A stretch of DNA of 7,365 bases from Collinsella sp. (GCA_019419485.1 DXZV01000088.1:1-7365), one strand, 5' to 3'. Counted from the stretch's first letter, positions 1 through 6,015 are shown. Notes: generated by a model from the sequence alone, not told the origin. Translations and numbers: made by a program.

Positions 1-928
1 CAAGCGCGGCATGGCACTGGCGGCAGCGGGTGAGCTCGGTTTGCTTATGATCGGGTCCCCGGGATCGGGCAAGACGATGCTCGCGCGTCGTATGACCGGC
101 ATCCTGCCCGAGCTTTCCGTTGAGGATCAACAGGAGGCGCTGTGCATCCATTCGGTCTTGGGTGAGAACATCGATGGCTTGTTGGCGGGGCACCGGCCCT
201 TCCGCAGTCCCCACCACAGTATTTCGACCGCAGGGCTTATCGGCGGCGGGCGCCCGGTGCACCCGGGTGAGATCAGCCTTGCTCATGGCGGCGTGCTCTT
301 TTTGGACGAGCTTGCCGAGTTTCCCACGGGTGTGCTGCAGACGCTGCGTCAGCCCATCGAACGCGGCTATGTGAGGATCGTGCGCGTCGACGGGGCCTTT
401 ACCTTCCCGTCGCGCTTTCAGCTGCTGGCTGCGAGTAACCCTTGCCCCTGCGGCTTTTTGGGCGATCGCGAGGTGCCGTGTCGCTGCTCGGCGGCGATGG
501 TCGAGCGCTATCGGTCTAAACTGTGCGGTCCTTTGGCCGACCGTATCGACATGATGATCGATGTGACCCGTCCCGACCCCCAAGTGATTATCGAGGGTGC
601 GGAGGGTATGTCGTCTGCCGAGTTACGTGACTACGTTGTGCGCGGTCGCGCTTTTCGCGCTTGGCGCGAATCCCGTATGGACGATGCGGATGCCGAGGCC
701 GAGGATGACGAGACACGGTCCATTGACGGCGTCGTTTCGACCTTTGAGCTCGATGATGCGGCAGAGAAGTGTGTGCTCGGCCTGTCGAAGCGCACACATC
801 TCACGGGTCGCGGCATCGTGCGACTGGTGCGTATCGCGCGTACAATCGCCGACGTCGCCGAGAGCGAGCAAGTGACGCAGGACCACGTGCTCGAGGCAGC
901 GATGTACCAGGGAAGGAGGGACCAATGA
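1..928 (+). CDS. comM: ComM/YifB-family Mg-chelatase-like AAA+ ATPase, 5' end cut by the window
   Basis: This is the C-terminal part of a YifB/ComM AAA+ ATPase. In Vibrio cholerae the family acts as a hexameric branch-migration helicase that helps integrate incoming ssDNA during transformation. The frame is open from base 2, so the ATG at 11 is internal and the N-terminal S5/Lon-like domain lies outside the window. Visible motifs are a Walker A GSPGSGKT (53-76), the family motif FRSPHHS (about 200-220), a Walker B ending LFLDE (about 296-310), and the cysteine cluster NPCPCG...CRC (about 437-487) typical of this family. The C-terminal helical part (RLVRIARTIADVAES, then DHVLEAAMYQ) is also typical. 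The stop TGA (926-928) overlaps the dprA start. One oddity is a strongly acidic linker (about 680-715) where relatives usually have a short Asn-containing stretch. The family call is firm. A role in transformation in this organism is inferred. Confidence 0.93.
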   Translation, partial: KRGMALAAAGELGLLMIGSPGSGKTMLARRMTGILPELSVEDQQEALCIHSVLGENIDGLLAGHRPFRSPHHSISTAGLIGGGRPVHPGEISLAHGGVLFLDELAEFPTGVLQTLRQPIERGYVRIVRVDGAFTFPSRFQLLAASNPCPCGFLGDREVPCRCSAAMVERYRSKLCGPLADRIDMMIDVTRPDPQVIIEGAEGMSSAELRDYVVRGRAFRAWRESRMDDADAEAEDDETRSIDGVVSTFELDDAAEKCVLGLSKRTHLTGRGIVRLVRIARTIADVAESEQVTQDHVLEAAMYQGRRDQ

Positions 929-1860
929 TGGCCGAGGGGACCTACGAGCTGCATCCAGGTGATGCGTTGTATCCCGAGACCGTTTTGGAGCTTTCTGATG
1001 TACCCCAGACGCTCTATGTGCGCGGCAACCCCGAGGTGCTTTCGACGCCCGCGCTCTCCATCATCGGCGCGCGCAAGGCCTCGCCGTATGGTCTTGCCGT
1101 GGCAGAGCTTGCGGCAAAGGTGGCGGTCGAGGCGGGAGTGACGGTAGTTTCGGGCGGCGCGGTCGGTTGTGACCAGGCCTCGGGTTGGGCTGCGGTCAAC
1201 GCTGGCGGCAAACACGTCGTGGTGCTGGGGACGGGCGCCGACGTGGTCTATCCGCGCTCGAGCGCGGGGCTTATTACGCGCACGCTCGATACGGGTGGCG
1301 CGGTCGTGTCGATCTCCCCGTGGGGCATGGGTCCGCGCAAGTTTGCCTTTCCGCGCCGCAATCGCGTGATCGCGGCCCTGTCGCAAGCCCTCTTTGTATC
1401 CGAGGCGGGTATGCCTTCCGGGACGTTTTCTACAGCCGAGGCTGCTATGGATTTGGGGCGAGAACTTCTCGCTGTGCCGGGGTCGATCCTATCGCCCGAG
1501 TCGCGTGGCACGAATTACCTCATTGCGAACGGTGCCTGCTGCATCATCGACGAGGAATCTATCGAGATGGCTATCTCACGCATCTACGGCACTCTGCGCT
1601 ACTCGCGCCCCGATGCTCCCGGCATTGCCGACCTGGATCAAACACAGCAGACCGTGATGCATGCGCTCATCGCCTCTCCGCTCAAGGTCGACGACATCGC
1701 GGCGCTCGTCTCGCTCGATGCTGTCGGCGTACTCAAACTCTTGGGTTCGCTTGAACTCGAGGGCCTTATCGAGCGCATGATGGATGGAAGGTATGCGCCC
1801 TCCAAGTTTGCCCTTCACGCCCAGACGCCCTTCGGTCACAATGGAAAACGTGTCAATTAG
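925..1860 (+). CDS. dprA: DprA/Smf DNA-processing protein, divergent and lacking an N-terminal SAM domain
   Basis: DprA binds incoming ssDNA in the cytoplasm and loads RecA on it. The product is 311 aa from the ATG at 925. A second in-frame ATG at 928 is equally possible: AGGAGG (914-919) lies 5 nt from the first and 8 nt from the second. The Rossmann-like core is clear: IIGARKAS (residues 46-53), FPRRNR (142-147), SGTFSTAEAA (165-174), VPGS (184-187) and SRGTN (193-197). Residues 237-293 look like the DprA winged helix (VMHALI, then LKLLGSLELEGLIERM). Only about 28 residues precede the core, so the N-terminal SAM domain of many DprAs is missing. The usual SGLA(R/K)GID motif reads SGGAVGCD (76-83), losing the basic residue and the Ile. 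It shares a 4-nt ATGA overlap with the comM-like gene, a common pairing. The family call is firm; biochemical equivalence to model DprAs is less certain. Confidence 0.92.
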   Translation: MMAEGTYELHPGDALYPETVLELSDVPQTLYVRGNPEVLSTPALSIIGARKASPYGLAVAELAAKVAVEAGVTVVSGGAVGCDQASGWAAVNAGGKHVVVLGTGADVVYPRSSAGLITRTLDTGGAVVSISPWGMGPRKFAFPRRNRVIAALSQALFVSEAGMPSGTFSTAEAAMDLGRELLAVPGSILSPESRGTNYLIANGACCIIDEESIEMAISRIYGTLRYSRPDAPGIADLDQTQQTVMHALIASPLKVDDIAALVSLDAVGVLKLLGSLELEGLIERMMDGRYAPSKFALHAQTPFGHNGKRVN

Positions 1861-1874
1861 AAAGGTGTTTGCAG

Positions 1875-3212
1875 ATGCAGTTCGATCAGGTGACGGTTAT
1901 CGGTGGCGGTCTGGCGGGTTCGGAGTGCGCGATTCAGCTGGCAGACCGCGGGTTTGCCGTAAAGCTGCGCGAGATGCGCCCCCAGGTGAGCTCCCCGGCC
2001 CACCATACCGATCACCTGGCAGAGCTCGTCTGTTCCAATTCGTTTAAATCGACCCGTCCGGACTCTGCGGCGGGCTTGTTAAAGGCCGAGCTTGAGCGCA
2101 TGGGTTCAGTCCTGCTCGATTGCGCCCATCGCGCGGCTGTTCCCGCCGGTGGCGCCTTGGCGGTCGACCGCGTCAAGTTTTCCGAGCTTGTCGAGGCCGA
2201 GGTTGCCGCCCGTCCCAATATCGAGGTCGTGCACGGCGAGGTCACGCAGATTCCCGAGGGCCACGTGGTCATTGCCGCGGGCCCGCTGTGTTCACCGGCG
2301 CTGAGCGAAGAGGTCATGAAGCTCGTCGGTGGCGACGCCCTTGCGTTCTTCGATGCCGCGGCGCCGATCGTCGATGCCTCCACGCTCGATATGGACGTGC
2401 TGTTTTCGCAGTCGCGCTACGAGGAGCAGGGGAGCGGCGACTATCTCAACGCTCCGCTCAACAAGGAGGAGTACGAGGCCTTTATCGAGGCACTTACCAC
2501 GGCCGACCGCGTGGTGCTCAAAGACTTTGAGGGCGGCGATCTGTTTCAGGCCTGCCAACCTGCCGAGGAAGTTGCGCGCACCGGCAAGGACGCCATTCGC
2601 TTTGGCGCCATGAAGCCCGTCGGCCTCACCGACCCGCGTACCGGACGTCGCCCTTGGGCGGCGATTCAGCTGCGTGCCGAGAACAAGGAGAAGACCGCCT
2701 ATAACCTGGTGGGCTTCCAGACCAACCTGACCTTTGGCGAGCAGAAGCGCGTCTTCCATATGGTGCCGGGCCTGGAGAACGCTGAGTTCTTCCGCTACGG
2801 TGTCATGCACCGCAATACCTTTGTCGACGCCCCGCACGTGCTCGATGGCACCTTTGCCGTGCCCGGTACCGGCGTGCGCCTGGCCGGTCAGATCACCGGC
2901 ACCGAGGGGTACATGGAAGCCGTGGCGACCGGTCTGCTCGCGGCGCTCAACACCTATGCCGAGGCTATCGGCGCCGCGGGCGTCGAGTTGCCCCGCGTGG
3001 GCGCCCTGGGCGCGCTCGTGGGCTATGCGACCGATCCTGCCACCGTGGGCTACCAGCCCATGCATGTCAACTTTGGCCTGGTGCCGCCACTCGAGGATGG
3101 TAAGCGCCGCAGCAAGCGCGACCGCTACCAGGCCTATGCGGACCGTGCGCTCGAGGCCCTTGATGCCTATCTGGCCACTCGCCCCGATCTGTTTGGAGGC
3201 GACCGGTCATAG
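1875..3212 (+). CDS. trmFO: TrmFO, folate/FAD-dependent tRNA (uracil-54-C5)-methyltransferase
   Basis: TrmFO makes m5U54 in the T-loop of tRNAs, taking the methylene carbon from 5,10-methylene-THF and the electrons from FADH2. The 445-aa product has the N-terminal FAD-binding motif GGGLAGSE (residues 10-17) and the family signature around EMRP and HTDHLAELVCSNSFKS (33-59). Both functional cysteines are present, C53 in LVCSNS and C227 in ACQP, almost the same numbering as B. subtilis C53/C226. The FGAMKPVGLTDP segment (243-254) and the C-terminal flavin-contacting RLAGQITGTEGYMEA (335-349) are also present. I chose the ATG at 1875 because AAAGG (1861-1865) lies 9 nt upstream. A TTG at 1869 is too close to that site. 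The gene starts 14 nt after dprA, and its TAG stop (3210-3212) overlaps the proposed start of the recombinase. TrmFO replaces the SAM-dependent TrmA route in many Gram-positive bacteria. Confidence 0.97.
   Translation: MQFDQVTVIGGGLAGSECAIQLADRGFAVKLREMRPQVSSPAHHTDHLAELVCSNSFKSTRPDSAAGLLKAELERMGSVLLDCAHRAAVPAGGALAVDRVKFSELVEAEVAARPNIEVVHGEVTQIPEGHVVIAAGPLCSPALSEEVMKLVGGDALAFFDAAAPIVDASTLDMDVLFSQSRYEEQGSGDYLNAPLNKEEYEAFIEALTTADRVVLKDFEGGDLFQACQPAEEVARTGKDAIRFGAMKPVGLTDPRTGRRPWAAIQLRAENKEKTAYNLVGFQTNLTFGEQKRVFHMVPGLENAEFFRYGVMHRNTFVDAPHVLDGTFAVPGTGVRLAGQITGTEGYMEAVATGLLAALNTYAEAIGAAGVELPRVGALGALVGYATDPATVGYQPMHVNFGLVPPLEDGKRRSKRDRYQAYADRALEALDAYLATRPDLFGGDRS
3195..3199 (+). promoter_or_regulatory. 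Ribosome binding site that points to an ATA start for the recombinase
   Basis: GGAGG lies inside the last codons of trmFO, 9 nt before the ATA at 3209. It is the only strong Shine-Dalgarno-like match near the 5' end of the recombinase frame, and it is 87 nt from the first conventional start (GTG 3287). It is also part of the trmFO Gly-Gly codons (GGA GGC), so its presence could be partly fortuitous. Confidence 0.55.
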
Positions 3213-4129
3213 CCTTTGACCTGTACGACACCGTCGACTCGTTTATCGCCTATATCGCACGTGTCGAGGGGCTTTCTCCCAATACGGTGACGGCCTATGG
3301 CTCGAGGCTGGAGCGCTTTGCCGCCTGGTGCGAGCGCGAGGATATTGATGCTTTCGCTGCCGACGTGCGCACCATTCGTCGCTATCTTGCCGAGCTTTCG
3401 CGTGAGCAGGTGGCTCCCCGAACGCTTGCGGCGCATCTGTCGGCTATCCGATCGCTCTATCGATGGATGGCTGCCGAGGGGGTCGTGGAGGGCGATGCAG
3501 TCTCGGCGATCGCATCGCCCAAGCTGCCGCGTGACCTGCCGGGCGTCCTTACGACCAAGCAGGTCGAGGCGCTGCTCAAGACGCCTGATACCTCAACACC
3601 CGCGGGACTGCGCGATGCGGCGATGCTCGAGCTGCTCTATGCCTCAGGCGCCCGTATCTCTGAGCTCGCAGCACTCAATGTGGAGTCCATTGCGTGGTCC
3701 GAACGCACGCTGCGCCTGTGGGGCAAGGGGAGCAAAGAACGTATCGTCCCTCTGTATCGTCGTGCGCTCGAGGCGACGCGTCTCTATATTGAGGAGGGGA
3801 GGCCGGAGTTGCTCGCTCAGGCAAAGCGTCGTGACCCCGCTACCGGGCCGCATCCGCTGCTTATATCGGCGCGCGGTAATCGCATGAGTGCCGCCATGCT
3901 CAGGCGGCGGTTTCATATGCTGGCGACGCTCGCCGGCATTCCGGCCGACATCGCCCCGCATGCGATGCGCCATACCTTTGCGACCGACTTGCTCGAGGGC
4001 GGCGCGGACCTGCGCTCGGTTCAAGAGCTGCTAGGTCATGCGAGCCTGTCCACGACGCAGATCTACACGCATCTCACACCCGATCGGCTTAAGCGGGCTG
4101 TGGCTCAAGCCCATCCCCGCGGCGAATAG
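3209..4129 (+). CDS. xerC: XerC/XerD-family tyrosine recombinase, probable non-canonical ATA start
   Basis: Xer recombinases resolve chromosome dimers at dif by strand exchange through a 3'-phosphotyrosine. Counting from the ATA at 3209, the product is 306 aa, a normal family length. The N-terminal SAM-like core-binding domain (about residues 5-95) opens with DSFIAYIARVEGLSPNTVTAY, encoded largely upstream of the first GTG (3287). The catalytic set is complete: R149 (GARISEL), K173 (GKGSKER), H251 and R254 (HAMRHTF), H277 (LGHASLS) and Y286 (TQIYTH), at spacings close to E. coli XerD. The frame is open from 3164 but has no ATG, GTG or TTG before 3287, and starting there would lose the first helix. 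The ATA has a GGAGG 9 nt upstream and overlaps the trmFO stop as ATAG. CTG at 3221 is the other candidate. XerC rather than XerD is inferred from the trmFO-codV synteny of B. subtilis; an element integrase is unlikely in this context. Confidence 0.85.
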   Translation: MAFDLYDTVDSFIAYIARVEGLSPNTVTAYGSRLERFAAWCEREDIDAFAADVRTIRRYLAELSREQVAPRTLAAHLSAIRSLYRWMAAEGVVEGDAVSAIASPKLPRDLPGVLTTKQVEALLKTPDTSTPAGLRDAAMLELLYASGARISELAALNVESIAWSERTLRLWGKGSKERIVPLYRRALEATRLYIEEGRPELLAQAKRRDPATGPHPLLISARGNRMSAAMLRRRFHMLATLAGIPADIAPHAMRHTFATDLLEGGADLRSVQELLGHASLSTTQIYTHLTPDRLKRAVAQAHPRGE

Positions 4130-4178
4130 TGGCTGGGACGTCCCGCGCCGCGCTCAGGTGTGTGGTTTTGATTGCGGG

Positions 4179-4207
4179 TTGGCAGGAAGATGCATTCCTG
4201 CTATCAT
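4179..4207 (+). promoter_or_regulatory. Predicted sigma70-type promoter of rpsB-tsf
   Basis: A -35 box TTGGCA (4179-4184) and a -10 box TATCAT (4202-4207) are separated by exactly 17 nt. Each matches the consensus at five of six positions. A TG one base before the -10 (4199-4200) makes an extended -10. Transcription would start near 4214, leaving a leader of about 135 nt before rpsB. This is the best promoter match I found in the 219-bp gap after the recombinase, and a promoter is expected ahead of a highly expressed ribosomal operon. Confidence 0.65.
4182..4201 (+). repeat. Inverted repeat filling the rpsB promoter spacer, possible operator
   Basis: GCAGGAA (4182-4188) and TTCCTGC (4195-4201) are perfect reverse complements around a 6-nt centre. 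The repeat overlaps the last three bases of the -35 box and abuts the -10 box, the position expected for a repressor site or a MerR-type operator. No T-run follows, so it is a poor terminator for the upstream gene. A 7-bp repeat can arise by chance in a gap of this size. Confidence 0.35.
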
Positions 4208-4213
4208 TCATCG

Positions 4214-4348
4214 GGTTGCTTCACGGCAACAGGTTTTTATCACGCACGCGCGGCTACTTCATACCGTGGTGCCCGGGCTTTGGTAGCACATGTCCGGGTT
4301 GGTTTTGGAGGATGACCCCGCGCGGAGGCAAACCACAGGAGGTTTAAC
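4214..4348 (+). promoter_or_regulatory. Probable rpsB 5' leader with possible regulatory structure
   Basis: This is the predicted untranslated leader from the start site near 4214 to the rpsB ATG. Three helices can be drawn. GTTGC/GCAAC (4215-4219 with 4226-4230) is followed by T5 at 4234-4238. CGCGCGG/CCGCGCG (4247-4253 with 4318-4324) encloses 64 nt. CCCGG/CCGGG (4272-4276 with 4294-4298) lies inside it and competes with GTGC/GCAC (4269-4272 with 4286-4289). The ribosome binding site AGGAGG (4337-4342) lies 12 nt after the long-range helix. Ribosomal protein S2 represses its own mRNA through the leader in some bacteria, so autoregulation is plausible, but I do not recognise a known leader family here. 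Confidence 0.35.
4215..4238 (+). terminator. Weak hairpin plus T-run, possible attenuator or end of the upstream transcript
   Basis: GTTGC and GCAAC form a 5-bp stem with a 6-nt loop (4215-4230), then AGG and five T residues (4234-4238). The stem is short and the T-run is offset by 3 nt, so termination would be inefficient. It could end transcripts arriving from the recombinase gene. If the rpsB promoter is correct, the stem sits at the extreme 5' end of the rpsB mRNA. Confidence 0.25.
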
Positions 4349-5077
4349 ATGGCTACCAAGATTAATATCCGCACCCTGCTCGAGGCCGGCTGCCACTTCG
4401 GTCACCAGACCCGTCGCTGGAACCCCAAGATGAAGCCGTTCATCTTCGGTGAGCGCAACGGCATCTACATCCTCGACCTCAAGCAGACCATCCTCGACGC
4501 CGACCAGGCCTACACTTTCGTCAAGAACGTCGCCAAGGGCGGCAACGTGCTGTTCGTCGGCACCAAGAAGCAGGCTCAGGAGGCCGTCAAGAACGCCGCT
4601 GAGCGCGCCAACATGCCTTACATCAACCAGCGTTGGCTCGGCGGCATGCTGACCAACTTCGTCACCATCCGCTCCCGCATCAACCGCATGGAGGAGCTTG
4701 AGGCCATGGTCGAGGACGGCCGCATGGCAGTGCTCCCCAAGAAGGAGCAGGCTGTTCTCGGCAAGGAGCTCACCAAGCTCCAGACCAACCTCGGTGGCGC
4801 CCGCGACATGAAGGGTCTGCCCCAGGCTCTCTTCGTCATCGACACCAAGCGCGAGGAGAACGCCATCAAGGAGGCTCAGCGCCTGAACATCCCCGTCGTC
4901 GCTCTGATCGACACCAACTCCGATCCCGACGAGGTCGAGTACGGCATCCCCTGCAACGATGACGCTATCTCTGCTGTCACCCTTATGTGCGAGCTCATGG
5001 CTGACGCCTGCCTCGCTGGCTCCGGCAAGGAGCAGGTCTCCGAGGCCGAGATGGCCGCTGAGCCCAAGGCCGAGTAA
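4349..5077 (+). CDS. rpsB: 30S ribosomal protein S2
   Basis: S2 is a structural protein of the small subunit that assembles late near the head-body junction and helps recruit S1 where S1 is present. The 242-aa product is typical in length. It has the N-terminal signature GCHFGHQTRRWNPKM (residues 14-28), RNGIYILDLKQT (36-47), QRWLGGMLTNF (94-104) and the C-terminal signature from PVVALIDTNSDPD to NDDAIS (182-208). A short acidic Ala/Glu-rich tail follows. The start is fixed by AGGAGG 6 nt upstream of the ATG. Codon use is more restricted than in the left-hand genes (lysine almost always AAG, leucine mostly CTC or CTG), as expected for high expression. The gene is driven by the predicted promoter at 4179-4207, and tsf follows after 45 nt with no terminator between them. 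rpsB-tsf is one of the most conserved bacterial operons. Confidence 0.99.
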   Translation: MATKINIRTLLEAGCHFGHQTRRWNPKMKPFIFGERNGIYILDLKQTILDADQAYTFVKNVAKGGNVLFVGTKKQAQEAVKNAAERANMPYINQRWLGGMLTNFVTIRSRINRMEELEAMVEDGRMAVLPKKEQAVLGKELTKLQTNLGGARDMKGLPQALFVIDTKREENAIKEAQRLNIPVVALIDTNSDPDEVEYGIPCNDDAISAVTLMCELMADACLAGSGKEQVSEAEMAAEPKAE

Positions 5078-5122
5078 ATCAGTCTTAGTTAATTCTTTTT
5101 CATCTCTTTGAAAGGAACCACA

Positions 5123-5992
5123 ATGGCCCAGATTACCGCCGCTATGGTCAAGCAGCTCCGCGAGATGACCGACTCCCCGATGATGGAGTGCAAGAAGGCT
5201 CTCGTCGAGGCTGACGGCGACATGGACGCCGCTGTCGACGTTCTGCGCAAGAACGGCCTCGCCAAGGCTGCTAAGAAGGCTGGCCGTGAGACCAACGAGG
5301 GCGCTGTAGCCGCGTTCGTCTCCGAGGATGGCAAGACCGGCGCTCTGCTTGAGCTCTCCTGCGAGACCGACTTCGTTGGCTCCAACGCCAAGTTCACCGG
5401 CTTTGCTTCCAAGGTCGCCGAGGTTGTCGCCACCACCGAGCCGGCCGATGTCGATGCTCTGCTCGAGAAGCCGATGGGCGAGGAGACCGTTTCCTCCGAG
5501 CTCACCGAGATGATTCACATCATGGGCGAGAACATGAAGATCTCCCGCTTCGCTGCCCGCAAGGCCGAGAACGGCGCGCTCGCTTCTTACATCCACATGG
5601 GTGGTAAGATCGGCGTCCTCGTCGAGTTTGCTTTCGAGAAGGCCGAGACCGCTCAGGCTGAGTCCTTCAAGACCTTCGCTCACGACGTTGCCCTTCAGGT
5701 TGCCGCCGTCGCCCCGATCTGCGCTACCCGCGATCAGGTTCCGGCCGAGACCGTCGAGCACGAGAAGCAGATCTACATGGCTCAGGCTGCCGAGTCCGGC
5801 AAGCCCGAGGCTATCCAGGAGAAGATGGCTGTCGGCCGTCTGGAGAAGTTTTACAAGCAGTCCGTGCTCACCGAGCAGGAGTTCATCAAGGACAGCTCCC
5901 TCACCATCAAGAAGTACGCTGAGCAGGTCTCCAAGGAGCTCGGCGACACCATTACCGTCGTTGCCTTTGACCGTCTGGTCCGTGGCGAGTAA
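5123..5992 (+). CDS. tsf: Translation elongation factor Ts
   Basis: EF-Ts is the cytoplasmic nucleotide-exchange factor that releases GDP from EF-Tu. The 289-aa product starts with the UBA-like N-terminal domain (VKQLREMTDSPMMECKKAL, residues 9-27). The TDFV motif (82-85) follows; its Asp and Phe insert into EF-Tu and disturb the Mg2+ site. Two core subdomains and a C-terminal module (GRLEKFYKQ and later) complete the protein, and nothing in the family pattern is missing. I chose the ATG at 5123 because AAAGGA (5111-5116) lies 6 nt upstream. An in-frame TTG at 5108 precedes that site and would add five residues not expected in the family. The 45-nt rpsB-tsf gap is AT-rich and T-rich with no evident hairpin. 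Codon bias matches rpsB, and a strong terminator follows. Confidence 0.99.
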   Translation: MAQITAAMVKQLREMTDSPMMECKKALVEADGDMDAAVDVLRKNGLAKAAKKAGRETNEGAVAAFVSEDGKTGALLELSCETDFVGSNAKFTGFASKVAEVVATTEPADVDALLEKPMGEETVSSELTEMIHIMGENMKISRFAARKAENGALASYIHMGGKIGVLVEFAFEKAETAQAESFKTFAHDVALQVAAVAPICATRDQVPAETVEHEKQIYMAQAAESGKPEAIQEKMAVGRLEKFYKQSVLTEQEFIKDSSLTIKKYAEQVSKELGDTITVVAFDRLVRGE

Positions 5993-6015
5993 ATAAGCTC
6001 TTGTAGCTGGTAATG

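Noticed and set aside
631..1386. Antisense open frame of 251 codons across the comM-like/dprA junction
   Set aside because: It crosses two well-supported overlapping sense genes, is very rich in Arg, His and Ala as expected for a shadow frame, and shows no family motif.
1869..1874. TTG start for trmFO two codons earlier
   Set aside because: It is only 3 nt from the AAAGG ribosome binding site, while the ATG at 1875 has a normal 9-nt spacing and gives the usual N-terminus.
2292..3065. Antisense open frame of 257 codons within trmFO
   Set aside because: It is a composition shadow of a GC-rich gene. The trmFO reading is conserved over its full length, and the antisense product shows no recognisable domain.
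3287..4129. GTG at 3287 as the start of the recombinase
   Set aside because: It would delete about 26 residues of the N-terminal DNA-binding domain, whose family-like sequence continues upstream in frame.
4135..4144. Palindrome GGGACGTCCC just after the recombinase stop, considered as a terminator
   Set aside because: It is a 10-bp palindrome with no loop and no T-run after it, so it cannot act as an intrinsic terminator. A protein-binding site is possible but unsupported.
4161..4337. 8-nt complementarity between TGTGGTTT (4161-4168) and AAACCACA (4330-4337) next to the rpsB ribosome binding site
   Set aside because: The upstream arm lies before the predicted promoter, so it is absent from the main rpsB transcript. 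It could matter only in read-through RNA and is short enough to be chance.
4129..4347. 72-codon open frame (GTG start) filling the gap between the recombinase and rpsB, ending 1 nt before the rpsB ATG
   Set aside because: It has no good ribosome binding site, uses codons rare in the neighbouring genes (TTA, CTA, ATA, AGG), has an odd Trp/Cys-rich end, and contains the predicted promoter and leader. Conservation in relatives would reopen it.
4312..4347. 11-codon leader ORF (ATG to TAA) directly before rpsB
   Set aside because: The GGAGG abuts its ATG with no spacing, so initiation would be poor, and its sequence shows no run of regulatory codons.
5108..5122. TTG start for tsf five codons earlier
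   Set aside because: It lies before the AAAGGA ribosome binding site, and the ATG at 5123 gives the standard EF-Ts N-terminus.
4259..5761. Long antisense open frame of 500 codons covering rpsB and most of tsf
   Set aside because: It mirrors the highly biased codons of rpsB and tsf: its Leu, Gly, Asp and Val-rich composition is what the complement of GAG, CTC, GCC and AAC codons gives in this frame. Both sense genes are certain and the antisense product resembles no protein family.
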